Assembly: GCF_016907955.1 (NCBI RefSeq)
Contig: NZ_JAFBCX010000027.1
Location: 1 to 64,000 of the forward strand
DNA length: 64,000 bases
Source: Lentzea nigeriaca
GTDB taxonomy: Bacteria; Actinomycetota; Actinomycetes; Mycobacteriales; Pseudonocardiaceae
Direction of reading: 5' to 3'
Made by a program: the position numbers and the translations under genes. The notes below the pieces were generated by a model. That model saw nothing but the letters and a program-made list of their open reading frames with translations, ran no database searches and was not told where the DNA came from. This document shows, piece after piece, positions 41,875 through 55,877 of the stretch; the stretch's first letter is position 1; each line of letters opens with the position of its first letter.

Positions 41875-43320
41875 CTAGTGCACGAGCACCGGCTGGTTCT
41901 CCTCGCGGTCGACGGTCACCTGCCGCAGCACGAACACCGCGAGGCCCAGAGCCACGGCCACCAGGGCGGCGCTGATCCAGAACGCCAGGTGGAAACCCGA
42001 GGTCAGCGCCTCCAGGCGGCCGACGCCGGACGCCAGCAGGCCGGAGGTGTGGGTGGTCGAGGTGGTGGCGAGCACTGCCAGGCCAAGAGCGCCGCCGACC
42101 TGCGCGGTCGTGTTCACCAGGCCCGAGGCCAGGCCTGCCTCGTCGTGCGCGGCGCCGGACATCGCCAGGCTCATCAGCGCCGGGAACGACAGGCCCAGGC
42201 CGATGCCCAGCGGCGCCACCGCCGGGAGGATGTCCGTGAGGTACGAGCCGTCGACCGGCACCTGCGTGAACACCAGCATGCCGACCAGCATGAACACGAG
42301 GCCCACGATCAGCATGTTCCGTTCGCCGAAGCGGGAGTTCAGGCGTGCAGACAGCGACACCGAGAACACCGCGATGGCGCCCGCGACCGGCATGAAGGCC
42401 AGGCCGATCTGCAACGGCGTGTACGACAGCACGAGCTGCATGTACAGCGTGCCGAGGAAGAACAGGCCGAACATGCCCGCGACCATGGAGATCTGCACCA
42501 GGTTCGCACCGGTCACGTTGCGGGAACGGAACACCCGCAACGGCAGCAGCGGCTTCGCAGCGGTCCGTTGCCTCACCACGAAACCGGCCAGCAGCGCCAG
42601 CGCCACCGCGCCCAGGCCGAGCGTCTGGAGCGAGCCGAAGCCGTAGTGCTCCGCCTTCACGATCGTGTACACGCCGAGCATCACCGCGGCGACGATCAGC
42701 AGCGCGCCCAGCACGTCCGCGCCCTCGCGCAGGCCGAGCCCCTCCGAGGAAGGAACCAGGCGGACAGCGGCCACCGCCGCGACGACGCCGATCGGGATGT
42801 TCACGAAGAAGATCCAGTGCCACGACATGGCGTCCGTGAGCACGCCACCGAGCAACAGGCCGATGGACGCGCCCGCCGCCGCCACGAAGCTGAAGATGCC
42901 GATGGCGCGCCTCTGCTCGTTCGGCTCGGGGAACATCGTCACGACCATGCCCAGCGTCACGGACGTGGCCAGTGCACCGCCCGCACCCTGCACGAACCTC
43001 GAGACGATCAGCATCTCGGAGCTGAACGACACGCCGCACAGCAGCGACGCGACCGTGAAGACGCCGAGGCCGATCAGGAACACCTTCTTGTGCCCGATCA
43101 GGTCGCCGAGGCGACCGGCGAGCAGCAGCAGACCGCCGTAGGCGATCAGATACGCGTTGACGACCCAGGCCAGACCGGCCTGGCCGAACTTGAGGTCTTC
43201 TTCGATCGCGGGCAGCGCGACGTTCACGATCGTCTGGTCGAGAACGATCATCAGCATGCCCGCGCACAGGACGATCAGCGCCAGCCAGCGCGCGTCCGTC
43301 TTCGGTCCCCCTGGAGTCAT
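41875..43320 (-). CDS. DHA2-type (14-helix) MFS drug efflux transporter
   Basis: 481 residues, 14 predicted helices. Signatures: LDQTIVNVALPAIEEDL (motif D1), LLLLAGRLGDLIGHKKVFLIG (loop 2-3) and RFVQGAGGALATSVTLG (motif C region), as in EmrB/QacA. It likely exports drugs or antibiotics using the proton gradient. It lies 40 bases downstream of a marR gene on the same strand, and a 24-bp inverted repeat in that gap is probably the operator. Confidence 0.92.
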   Translation of the reverse strand: MTPGGPKTDARWLALIVLCAGMLMIVLDQTIVNVALPAIEEDLKFGQAGLAWVVNAYLIAYGGLLLLAGRLGDLIGHKKVFLIGLGVFTVASLLCGVSFSSEMLIVSRFVQGAGGALATSVTLGMVVTMFPEPNEQRRAIGIFSFVAAAGASIGLLLGGVLTDAMSWHWIFFVNIPIGVVAAVAAVRLVPSSEGLGLREGADVLGALLIVAAVMLGVYTIVKAEHYGFGSLQTLGLGAVALALLAGFVVRQRTAAKPLLPLRVFRSRNVTGANLVQISMVAGMFGLFFLGTLYMQLVLSYTPLQIGLAFMPVAGAIAVFSVSLSARLNSRFGERNMLIVGLVFMLVGMLVFTQVPVDGSYLTDILPAVAPLGIGLGLSFPALMSLAMSGAAHDEAGLASGLVNTTAQVGGALGLAVLATTSTTHTSGLLASGVGRLEALTSGFHLAFWISAALVAVALGLAVFVLRQVTVDREENQPVLVH

Positions 43321-43335
43321 AAGAGGAACCGTAGC

Positions 43336-43359
43336 AGATAGTTTTGTACGGGACTATCT
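43336..43359 (-). promoter_or_regulatory. MarR operator before the efflux gene
   Basis: AGATAGT and ACTATCT are perfect 7-bp half-sites 10 bases apart (plus-strand ATAGT-N10-ACTAT). It ends 16 bases before the transporter start. The same architecture recurs upstream of marR. Confidence 0.75.
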
Positions 43360-43360
43360 C

Positions 43361-43843
43361 TTACCCAACGGCATGACGCAGAGCACGCTTGCGCGGCGGC
43401 TTCTCGCACGGCACCGGAGTGCCCAACCGGCCTTCGACCAGCCTCGTCAGGCCGTTGACCATGCCGACACGCTCGTCGTCCGGCAACGAGCCCAGCACGC
43501 TGCCGACGACCTCCCGGTACATGTCGTCGGCCTTCGCCACGATCGCGCGGCCGGCCTCCGTCACGACCACGACACGGGCACGACGGTCGGTCGGCGACGG
43601 CTTGCGCTCGGCGTAACCAGCGGTTTCGAGCGCGTCCATCGTCACGACCATGGTCGTCTTGTCGATGTCGACGATGTCGGCGATCTCGGTCTGCGTGAGG
43701 TCCGCGTCCAACGCGTTGGACAGCACGCAGCGGGCTCGCGGAGTCAGTCCGATCTCCGCGAACCTCGCCGTAAGTTCGGTTTCCAGTGCGTGTGCCGTCC
43801 GATGCAGCAGCATCATCAGGTCAGTGCACCCCGTCGCGCCCAT
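43361..43843 (-). CDS. MarR-family transcriptional regulator
   Basis: 160 residues. Winged helix-turn-helix with TEIADIVDIDKTTMVVTMDALETAGYAERKP in two runs and the wing DRRARVVVVTEAG. It presumably represses itself and the DHA2 pump until a ligand binds. The C-terminus is basic (PPRKRALRHAVG), an unusual extension. Two matched operators flank the gene. Confidence 0.92.
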   Translation of the reverse strand: MGATGCTDLMMLLHRTAHALETELTARFAEIGLTPRARCVLSNALDADLTQTEIADIVDIDKTTMVVTMDALETAGYAERKPSPTDRRARVVVVTEAGRAIVAKADDMYREVVGSVLGSLPDDERVGMVNGLTRLVEGRLGTPVPCEKPPRKRALRHAVG

Positions 43844-43860
43844 GGCACCACGATACCAAA

Positions 43861-43880
43861 CTAGTCTAGAACCAAACTAT
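43861..43880 (-). promoter_or_regulatory. MarR operator before marR
   Basis: CTAGT-N10-ACTAT, one mismatch from the operator at 43336-43359 with identical spacing, ending 18 bases before the marR start. This predicts autoregulation. Confidence 0.65.
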
Positions 43881-43892
43881 TTCTCAGCGGAA

Positions 43893-49328
<5,436 letters not shown>

Positions 49329-49346
49329 CGCGACCTCCTTGTCGCA

Positions 49347-49372
49347 ACTTCTTGCAGGGTTGCTGCACGAAA
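49347..49372 (-). promoter_or_regulatory. Probable MalR-type operator for the amylopullulanase
   Basis: CTTGCAG (49351-49357) with a diverged copy TTGCTGC beside it also forms an inverted repeat (TGCAG/CTGCA). In Streptomyces, CTTGCAG repeats before amylase genes bind the LacI-family repressor MalR/Reg1. No lacI gene lies in the window. Confidence 0.55.
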
Positions 49373-49408
49373 CCACGACAAACGGCGGGAAACAATACGT
49401 CGGACTCT

Positions 49409-49420
49409 GCAAATATTTGC
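49409..49420. repeat. AT-rich palindrome GCAAATATTTGC
   Basis: A perfect 12-bp palindrome three bases past the stop of the gene at 49423 and 81 bases upstream of the amylopullulanase start. It may be part of the amylopullulanase promoter region or a protein-binding site. Confidence 0.4.
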
Positions 49421-49422
49421 GA

Positions 49423-50292
49423 TCAGCGCGTTGGCCGGTGGTACGTCGGCACCACGTGCAGCGGGTGGATCCCCCAGTCGTTGATCGCCTCCAACGCCAA
49501 CGGCCCGAGCCCGATGACGTTGCTCGCCGACGCCGGTCCCTCCAGCGTCGGAAGCCCGTTGAACGACGTGTTCGTCGACGGCGCCGGCGAGGCGGAGGCA
49601 ATCGCCTGAGGGTCGTCGTCGAAGAGGCCCATCACCGCGAGCAGCACGTACGGGTCCTGCTTCAGCTCGTTCTCCAGCCGCTCGACGTAGATGTACTCGC
49701 CGCGTTTCGCCGCGCCGAACACCGCCCGGCCGAGCCGTTCGAACGACTCCTTGCACGCCTCCGGCGTGGCCGCGGCCATCGCCTCCTCCGCCGACACCCG
49801 CACCAGCGTCGTCTTGCTGCCCTTCGTCGAGCCGTCCTGGCCGTAGCGGTGGGGAATCAGCGTGTCGCCGGTGCGCGGGTCGATCAGCAGGACGTCACGG
49901 AACCGATGTCCTGGCGAATGGGTGCGCGCCATGAGGCCGAACCCGATCCAGAACTCCAGCTTGTCGTCGGGCAGGCGCCAGTACGTCCGCTGCTCGCCCT
50001 GCCGCAACGCGATGTAACCGCCGACGGCGATGCCCGGCACCGCCTGCACCGGCGTGCCGGTGAACATCGCGCGTGCCTCGTCGGTGAGGCTCTCCGGAGT
50101 GCCCTGCGACTCGATGCCGTCGCCGTAGCGGTTGAAGGTGATCGCCATCTCCAGCGGGTGCGGCCCCCACTCCAGCATCGCGGACAGCGCCAGTTCGCCG
50201 ATGCCCTGGACCGTTTCCCGCGAGACCGGCGCGTTGATGCCGGAACTGCCCTTGAACGGCGTGTTCTCGGACGGCGTCGGCTTGCACGACAC
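49423..50292 (-). CDS. Hypothetical protein, second half of a duplicated-domain protein
   Basis: 289 residues from GTG 50292, no known family. The central domain (about 75-215, AVPGIAVGGYIALRQGEQRTYWRLP, FRDVLLIDPRTGDTLIPHRYG, AEEAMAAATPEACKESFERLG) is paralogous to the C-terminal domain of the upstream gene. The N-terminal 55 residues (PTPSENTPFKG ... LALSAMLEWGPHPLEM) are repeated at the C-terminus (PAPSTNTSFNG ... LALEAINDWGIHPLHV). The gene is in the same reading frame as the upstream gene, which ends seven codons before at TAA. No signal peptide or membrane helix. Probably the second half of one ancestral gene. Confidence 0.75.
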   Translation of the reverse strand: MSCKPTPSENTPFKGSSGINAPVSRETVQGIGELALSAMLEWGPHPLEMAITFNRYGDGIESQGTPESLTDEARAMFTGTPVQAVPGIAVGGYIALRQGEQRTYWRLPDDKLEFWIGFGLMARTHSPGHRFRDVLLIDPRTGDTLIPHRYGQDGSTKGSKTTLVRVSAEEAMAAATPEACKESFERLGRAVFGAAKRGEYIYVERLENELKQDPYVLLAVMGLFDDDPQAIASASPAPSTNTSFNGLPTLEGPASASNVIGLGPLALEAINDWGIHPLHVVPTYHRPTR

Positions 50293-50310
50293 GAGGACGA
50301 TTTCCTCGTC

Positions 50311-51462
50311 TTAGTGGTTCTGCAGAGCCATCATCGCGAACGGCTCGACCCGCTCGCCCTGGTTCACGACGGGTTCGAGGGTGAGGTACTCCCGGCGGCC
50401 GTCCGCCACCTCGATCATCCGGCCGACCCAGCGGTAAGCCTCCTTGAGCGCCTCGGGCGTGACAGCCGCGTGGGCCTCTTCCCTGCTGACCGGGATGAGC
50501 TGGGTCTGGACGCCGAGCGAGGCCCCGTCCGTCATGAACCGGTCCATCATCAGCGCCTGGCCGGTCCGCTCGTCGATCATGATCACGTCGCGGAAGCGGC
50601 CCTCGCTCAGCGGGGAGCGGGACAGGGTGCCCCTCGCCAGCCTGCTCTGGAGGTGACCGTCGGGGAGCTTCCAGTACGTCATGCGTTCGCCGATCTGCAG
50701 GACGACGTGGCCGCCTACCGGTACGCCGCAGACCGCCGTGGTGAGCTGGGCGTTGAAGATCGCGGCGACCTCGGGAGGGAGGTCCTGGGATGGCGGGGCT
50801 TGGGGCGGCGGAGCTTGCGGCGCGGCCTGGGGCGGTACTGCCTGAGGCGGCAAGGCTTGGACCGGAGCCGGGACGTTCGGCCGGAACGGCGGCAGGGCGG
50901 CGAACAGCGGGTCCAGCCGTCCGGTCCGCACGACGTGGTGGGCCCAGGCCCGTGCGCGGGAGAGCGGGTGGTCGGGGAACCTGCTGTCGAACCGCGGGTC
51001 GTCGCCCGCGTGGAACGGCAACCGGCCCTGCAGCTGCGGCGCGTACGGGTGCGGCATGACCCACCGCTCGAACCCGACCTCGGGCGCGAGCACTCCCTCG
51101 CGCGTGCCCGTGACCGGACCTTCCACCGCGATGAGCTGCAACACCGCGCTGCAGGTCGCCTTCGGCACCGTGAACGAGCACAGGAACGCCTGCCCGGCAG
51201 GCCGGTTCGGCAGCGGCACCTTGATGATCCGCAGCAGTGCGGGCACACCGGCGAGCTGGACGACGTGCGCCTCGATGAGGCAGCCGTCCTGGCCGTGGAT
51301 CACGGCGAGGTCGTGCCTCAGCTTGCGCAGGTCGTCCAGCCCGGCCGGCAGGTCCGGGACCAGGTTGTAGTAGGTCAGGTTGACGCGGTCACCGTTGGTG
51401 GGGTGCGACCAGTTGCTCTGGTCCTGCTGCTGGAAACCGGCGGTGTCGAACGAGATGGGCAC
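50311..51462 (-). CDS. Hypothetical protein, first half of a duplicated-domain protein
   Basis: 383 residues. An N-terminal domain of about 190 residues (NLTYYNLVPDLPAGLDDLRKLR, GVPALLRIIKVPLPN, CSFTVPKATCSAVL) is unidentified. A Pro/Ala/Gln linker (about 205-240) follows. The C-terminal domain (VCGVPVGGHVVLQIGERMTYW, GRFRDVIMIDERTGQALM, SREEAHAAVTPEALKEAYR) is paralogous to the central domain of the next gene. It ends at TAA where the duplicated unit would continue into the linker PTPSENTPFKG. Cytoplasmic by appearance. Function unknown; a secretion or toxin-immunity context was considered but nothing nearby supports it. Confidence 0.78.
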   Translation of the reverse strand: MPISFDTAGFQQQDQSNWSHPTNGDRVNLTYYNLVPDLPAGLDDLRKLRHDLAVIHGQDGCLIEAHVVQLAGVPALLRIIKVPLPNRPAGQAFLCSFTVPKATCSAVLQLIAVEGPVTGTREGVLAPEVGFERWVMPHPYAPQLQGRLPFHAGDDPRFDSRFPDHPLSRARAWAHHVVRTGRLDPLFAALPPFRPNVPAPVQALPPQAVPPQAAPQAPPPQAPPSQDLPPEVAAIFNAQLTTAVCGVPVGGHVVLQIGERMTYWKLPDGHLQSRLARGTLSRSPLSEGRFRDVIMIDERTGQALMMDRFMTDGASLGVQTQLIPVSREEAHAAVTPEALKEAYRWVGRMIEVADGRREYLTLEPVVNQGERVEPFAMMALQNH

Positions 51463-51483
51463 CCACCGACCCTATGGTGATCT

Positions 51484-52506
51484 TCAGATGGACGTGGTCG
51501 CTTTCCACAGCTCGTACGTGTAGAGCGACGCGGGATGCGGACCGACGAGCCCCACGGTGTAGACGGCCGTCACGGAGTTCGAGGACGGCAGCGTGCCGTA
51601 CACCGTGCGCACCAATCCGGCGTTGTGGTTGCGTGGGTAGCCGGTCTGGTCCTGGCCGATGGTCCCGATCGACGTCCACGTGCCCTTGCCCGCCCACATG
51701 TCCCCGCCGCGCAGGGCAACGACCTCCACCCGTTCCGAGATGAAGTCCGGATGCCCGACCGGCCGCGGACCGGCTTCGCGGATCGCGACGAACCTGTCGT
51801 TCGGCGGGTCGTAGGCGACGTCGAAGTTGTGCAGACCGCGGTCGGCCAGGCCGTCGTTGGTGATCGGCACCTTCTGCCTGACGACCGGGTTGCTCATGTC
51901 GCCCAGGGTCAGGTGCCGGAAGTACGCCTGCGTCCTGCCGTCACCACCCTCGGTGTAGAACAGCATGATCTCGCCGGTGTTCGGGTTGATCGTCGTGGCG
52001 CTGGGCTGGCCGGCGCCCCACGCCTGCGGGTCGCTGAACGGCGTGCGCACGATCGGCTCCGGGTACTTGACCCACGGGCCGCCCAGCGCGTTCGCGAAGG
52101 CCACGCCGATCTGGTTGCGCGAGTTGGGCAGATCGGTGCCCAGGAAGAACATCACGTACCGGTAGGCGGTCCCGCCGTAGTTGACGTTCGCCGCCACCAC
52201 GGTGGGGTCGCAGACGTGCTGCGAGTCCCAGCCGGAGCCGGGACGCACGACGTCGTGGTCCTCACCGCCGATGCGGGTGAAGAACACGTGGTCGTCGATC
52301 TGACCGTTCACCTTGTTGTGGCAGGTGTAGACGTACGTCTGCGCGCCGTCGGCGATCACCGACGGCGCGTAGGCGTACATCTGGCGCCCGCTCGGGGCGT
52401 AGAACGGTTCTGGCGTGCTCCACGACGCGCCGGAGCCCGCCGACGCGGACGTGGGCACGACGAGAAGGGCGGTGAGGGCCACCGCCACGGCTGCTTTGCG
52501 CATCAT
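51484..52506 (-). CDS. Secreted five-bladed beta-propeller protein (GH43/GH32-like)
   Basis: 340 residues with a Sec signal peptide (about 1-23, ending SASA). Repeated motifs of the glycosyl-hydrolase beta-propeller type are seen (YAYAPSVIADGAQTYVYTCH, HVCDPTVVAANVNYGG, AWGAGQPSATTINPNTGEIML, RGLHNFDVAYDPPNDRFVA). An Asp in the DPT blade could be catalytic, but the full GH43 triad is not certain, so enzymatic activity is not assured. It precedes the duplicated-domain genes by 21 bases on the same strand and may be co-transcribed. Confidence 0.7.
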   Translation of the reverse strand: MMRKAAVAVALTALLVVPTSASAGSGASWSTPEPFYAPSGRQMYAYAPSVIADGAQTYVYTCHNKVNGQIDDHVFFTRIGGEDHDVVRPGSGWDSQHVCDPTVVAANVNYGGTAYRYVMFFLGTDLPNSRNQIGVAFANALGGPWVKYPEPIVRTPFSDPQAWGAGQPSATTINPNTGEIMLFYTEGGDGRTQAYFRHLTLGDMSNPVVRQKVPITNDGLADRGLHNFDVAYDPPNDRFVAIREAGPRPVGHPDFISERVEVVALRGGDMWAGKGTWTSIGTIGQDQTGYPRNHNAGLVRTVYGTLPSSNSVTAVYTVGLVGPHPASLYTYELWKATTSI

Positions 52507-52522
52507 CCCCCCAGATGAGTGT

Positions 52523-54034
52523 TCAGCGTTGTGCCCTCAACGTAGTCGACCACAGCGACTTTCCGGTGGCGTCACGCAGCCACACCGTGAGCTCGTGGCG
52601 GTTCGCCTGCACCTCGCCGAAGTGCTGGAACCCGTCCAGCGGTGAGGTGTTGGGGGCGGGCGGCGCGTGCACGAACAGGGCCTGCGGGCCGAACGTCGGG
52701 TCGAGCGTGTTCGGGCCGAACGCACCGGCGTGTGCCGGGCCGGACACGAACTCCCAGAACGGGTCGAAGTCGCCGACGGCCGCGCGGTCCGGGGAGTAGT
52801 GGTGGGCGGCGGTGTAGTGGACGTCCGCGGTGAGCCACACGGCGTTCCTGACGCGGCGCTTCTGGAGTTCGCGCAGCACCCAGGCGATCTCGTGCTCGCG
52901 GCCGTTGGGCGCGCCCGGCAGGCCGTTCGCCACGCCCTCGATGTCGGTGCCGTCCGGGACGGTGAGGCCGATGGGCAGGTCCGCGGCGATGATCTTCCAC
53001 GTGGCGGTGCTGCGGGACAGCTCGCGGACGAGCCACTGGGCCTGCTTCGCGCCGAGGATCACGCCCGGCTGGTCCCTGGGCGAGGTGTTCTTGTCCTTGT
53101 AGGTGCGCATGTCGAGCACGAAGATCTCGACGTTGCGGCCGTAGGCGAACTTCCGGTAGACGCGGCCGTCGACAGCGCGCTGCCGGTCGATCGGCATCCA
53201 CTCGTGGAACGCCTGGAAAGCCCGCTGCGCCAGCACGTCGACGCGCTTCTCGGTGTACTGCGGCAGGTCGAGGATCTCGCCGGGGTACCAGTTGTTGAGC
53301 ACCTCGTGGTCGTCCCACTGGGCGAAGATCGGGACCTGGGCCGCGAAGCGCTTGAGGTTCTCGTCGAGCAGGTTGTAGGCGAACTGGCCGCGGTACTCGT
53401 CGAGGGTTTCGGCCACTTTGGACTTCTCGGGCGTGACCACGTTGCGCCAGATCCTGCCGTCCGCGAGGGTGACCGTCTCCTTGAGAGGGTTGTCGGAGTA
53501 GACGCTGTCACCACTGTGGACGAAGAAGTCGGGGCGGCGGTCGGCCATGGCCTTGAAGATCGGCATGCCGCCGAGGTCAGGGTTGATGCCCCAGCCCTGG
53601 CCGGCGACGTCACCCGACCACACGAACCGCACCTCGTCGCGGCCGAGCGGGGCGGTGGTGAAGCTGCCGGTGACGGGCTCGCTGCAGGTGCGGCCGTCCA
53701 GGTCCTCTGCCGTGACGCGGTAGTGGGCGGTGCGGCCCGGCAGCAGGTGGCCGACCCTGACCTGGCCGGTGCCGCCCGTCTCCGGCGTGAGCAGCGGGCC
53801 GCGGATGTGGCGGGAGAAGCGGAAGTCCGGGTCGTTGGACACCTCGACGAGCATCCGCGCCGGACGGTCCGCTCGGGTCCAGACGATGGCGCCGTCGAAG
53901 GTGACGTCACCGGACTGCACACCGTGGGTCAGAACCGGGCGGCCGGTCTTCGCGAGGCCGATACCCGTAGGCACCAGCGCCGCTGCCGTGCCGAATGCGC
54001 CTGCCTTGAACAACGTGCGACGGTCGAAGGTCAT
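52523..54034 (-). CDS. phoD: Tat-exported alkaline phosphatase D family enzyme
   Basis: 503 residues with a twin-arginine signal (FDRRTLFKAGAFG). The N-terminal Fn3-like PhoD_N domain (GVQSGDVTFDGAIVWTRAD) leads into the metallophosphatase domain (VWSGDVAGQGWGIN, FFVHSGDSVYSDN, FAQWDDHEVLNNW, LTADVHYTAAHHY), all metal-binding motifs kept. It hydrolyses phosphodiesters or monoesters outside the cell using Ca/Fe. ATG 54034. A stray Tat leader lies just upstream. Confidence 0.93.
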   Translation of the reverse strand: MTFDRRTLFKAGAFGTAAALVPTGIGLAKTGRPVLTHGVQSGDVTFDGAIVWTRADRPARMLVEVSNDPDFRFSRHIRGPLLTPETGGTGQVRVGHLLPGRTAHYRVTAEDLDGRTCSEPVTGSFTTAPLGRDEVRFVWSGDVAGQGWGINPDLGGMPIFKAMADRRPDFFVHSGDSVYSDNPLKETVTLADGRIWRNVVTPEKSKVAETLDEYRGQFAYNLLDENLKRFAAQVPIFAQWDDHEVLNNWYPGEILDLPQYTEKRVDVLAQRAFQAFHEWMPIDRQRAVDGRVYRKFAYGRNVEIFVLDMRTYKDKNTSPRDQPGVILGAKQAQWLVRELSRSTATWKIIAADLPIGLTVPDGTDIEGVANGLPGAPNGREHEIAWVLRELQKRRVRNAVWLTADVHYTAAHHYSPDRAAVGDFDPFWEFVSGPAHAGAFGPNTLDPTFGPQALFVHAPPAPNTSPLDGFQHFGEVQANRHELTVWLRDATGKSLWSTTLRAQR

Positions 54035-54062
54035 GCGCGGTTTCTAGCCGCCCGTTCTGACC

Positions 54063-54140
54063 GACGGCCGAACCCGAGATGAACTTCAGCAGCGCTCGTC
54101 GGTCCAGCCCGACCGGTAGGTCGGCCGGGTTCTTGATCAC
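54063..54140 (-). pseudogene. Orphan Tat signal-peptide fragment
   Basis: From GTG 54140, which overlaps the DUF4233 stop (GTGA), the frame reads IKNPADLPVGLDRRALLKF and then ISGSAV. This is a good twin-arginine leader (DRRALLKF) with a hydrophobic start, but the rest of the frame is antisense-like and has no mature protein. It is a remnant of a second exported enzyme, or the old start of phoD lost by deletion. Confidence 0.5.
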
Positions 54141-54538
54141 TCAGCCTGTTGCTGTTGCTGCTGCGCGGGGAGGCGACCCTCGGCCATCCGCTTGAGCAGG
54201 TCCTTGCGCAGCCACAGCATGTAGATCCACACCAGCCCGAAGATCACGCCGATCACGCCCATCGCGGGCAGCAGGAGCCAGGTCGCGATCAGCAGCACGT
54301 GCAGCGCCACGACGGCCGGGATGGCCCAGGGGCGGCGGACGAAGGCGCACATCGCGATGAACACCGCGATGAAGCCGAAGGCCGTCCAGCCGACCAGGGT
54401 GCCCACGCCGCCGTGCAGCTTGGCGATCACCGGCAGGGCCAGGGCCACGACGATGACCTCGAGGATCAGCGTGCCGGCCATGATGCCGCGGAAGGCCTTG
54501 AGCGGGTCCTTCTTCAGAGGGGCCGGGGACGTGGTCAT
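54137..54538 (-). CDS. DUF4233 membrane protein
   Basis: 133 residues, four membrane helices (GTLILEVIVVALALPVI, VGWTAFGFIAVFIAMCAF, AIPAVVALHVLLIATWLLL, GVIGVIFGLVWIYMLWL). Standard small partner of actinobacterial folC, of unknown function. ATG overlaps the folC stop (ATGA). The tail is a glutamine run (QQQQQQ). Confidence 0.9.
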   Translation of the reverse strand: MTTSPAPLKKDPLKAFRGIMAGTLILEVIVVALALPVIAKLHGGVGTLVGWTAFGFIAVFIAMCAFVRRPWAIPAVVALHVLLIATWLLLPAMGVIGVIFGLVWIYMLWLRKDLLKRMAEGRLPAQQQQQQAE

Positions 54539-55872
54539 GCCGGCTCCTTTCCGAACAGGGCACGGGCCTCGCCCGCGGTGACGACCGAGCCGGTGACGAT
54601 GACTCCGCCGCCGGACAGTTCGTCCTCGGTCAGGTGGATGGCTTCCTCGATGGCGTCGTCGAGGCGCGGGCGGACCTCGAAGCGGTCCTCGCCGAAGATC
54701 GGGACGGCCAGGCCTGCCAGCACGTCGGGGTCCATGGCGCGCGGGGACGAGTTGGTGGTGATCACCAGTTCGTGCACGACCGGTTCCAGCGCCGAGAGGA
54801 TGCCTTCCGCGTCCTTGTCGGACATGACGGCCACGACGGCCACGAGCTTGCGGAAGCCGAACTCCGAGTCCAGCGCGCGGGCCAGGGCCGCGGCGCCGTG
54901 CGGGTTGTGGGCGGCGTCCACGAAGATGTTCGGGGCCGACTTCACGCGCTCCAGGCGACCCGGCGTGATGACCGACGCGAAGCCCTCGCGGATCGCCTCC
55001 ACGTCGAGCTGACGGTCGGCTCCGGCGCCGAAGAACGCCTCGACGGCGGCCAGGGCGAGAGCGGCGTTGGCTGCCTGGTGTTCGCCGTGCAGGGGCAGGA
55101 AGATGTCCTCGTAGACGCCGCCCAGGCCCTGCAACGTGATCAGCTGGCCGCCCACGGCCACCGAGCGCGAGACCACGCCGAACTCGCTGCCGAAGCGCGC
55201 GACGGTGGCGTCGACGGACGCCACGCGTTCGAGGATCACCTTCATCGCTTCGGGGGTCTGCTCGCCGACGACCGCGACGGAGCCCGGCTTGATGATGCCG
55301 GCCTTCTCAGTGGCGATGTCCTCGATGCGGGTGCCGAGGTAGTCGGTGTGGTCGAGGCCGATCGGCGTCAGGACGGCGATCTTCGCGTCCGCGATGGACG
55401 TCGCGTCCCACGTGCCGCCCATGCCGACCTCGACGACCGCCACGTCGACGGGAGCGTCCGCGAAGGCCGCGTAGGCCATGCCGGTGAGCACCTCGAACTT
55501 GCTCATCCGGATCTCGGACTGCGAGTCGACCATCGCGATGTACGGCTCGATGTCGCGGTAGACCTCGACGTAGCGGTCGGGGCTGATCGGCTGGTTGTCG
55601 AGGCTGATCCGCTCGGTCGCGAGCTGCAGGTGCGGGCTCGTGTAGCGGCCGGTGCGCAGACCGATGCGCGTGAAGAGCGCATCGGTCATACGCGACGTCG
55701 ACGTCTTGCCGTTGGTTCCCGTCAGCTGCACGACCGGGTAGGTCGTCTGCGGGTCGCCCAGCACGTGCGCCAGCGCCCTGATCCGGTCCAGCGACGGCTC
55801 GAGCTTCGTCTCGGGCCACCGCTGGTTGAGCTCGTTCTCGACGTCGAAGAACTCGTCGAGGTTGATGTCCAC
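54535..55872 (-). CDS. folC: Bifunctional folylpolyglutamate / dihydrofolate synthase
   Basis: 445 residues from GTG 55872. Mur-ligase fold: P-loop QLTGTNGKTSTSRM, the Mg-binding VVEVGMGGTWDAT, GEHQAANAALAL and FVDAAHNPHGA. It adds glutamates to folates. It starts five bases after the valS stop, so valS-folC-DUF4233 form one operon, the order known from mycobacteria (Rv2448c-Rv2446c). Confidence 0.96.
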   Translation of the reverse strand: MDINLDEFFDVENELNQRWPETKLEPSLDRIRALAHVLGDPQTTYPVVQLTGTNGKTSTSRMTDALFTRIGLRTGRYTSPHLQLATERISLDNQPISPDRYVEVYRDIEPYIAMVDSQSEIRMSKFEVLTGMAYAAFADAPVDVAVVEVGMGGTWDATSIADAKIAVLTPIGLDHTDYLGTRIEDIATEKAGIIKPGSVAVVGEQTPEAMKVILERVASVDATVARFGSEFGVVSRSVAVGGQLITLQGLGGVYEDIFLPLHGEHQAANAALALAAVEAFFGAGADRQLDVEAIREGFASVITPGRLERVKSAPNIFVDAAHNPHGAAALARALDSEFGFRKLVAVVAVMSDKDAEGILSALEPVVHELVITTNSSPRAMDPDVLAGLAVPIFGEDRFEVRPRLDDAIEEAIHLTEDELSGGGVIVTGSVVTAGEARALFGKEPA

Positions 55873-55877
55873 TGTGC

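Noticed and set aside
49423..51462. Toxin-immunity or type VII secretion role for the duplicated-domain proteins
   Set aside because: Neither WXG100, PPE, YeeF-type nor toxin domains lie nearby, and the SUKH-type resemblance was too vague to state.
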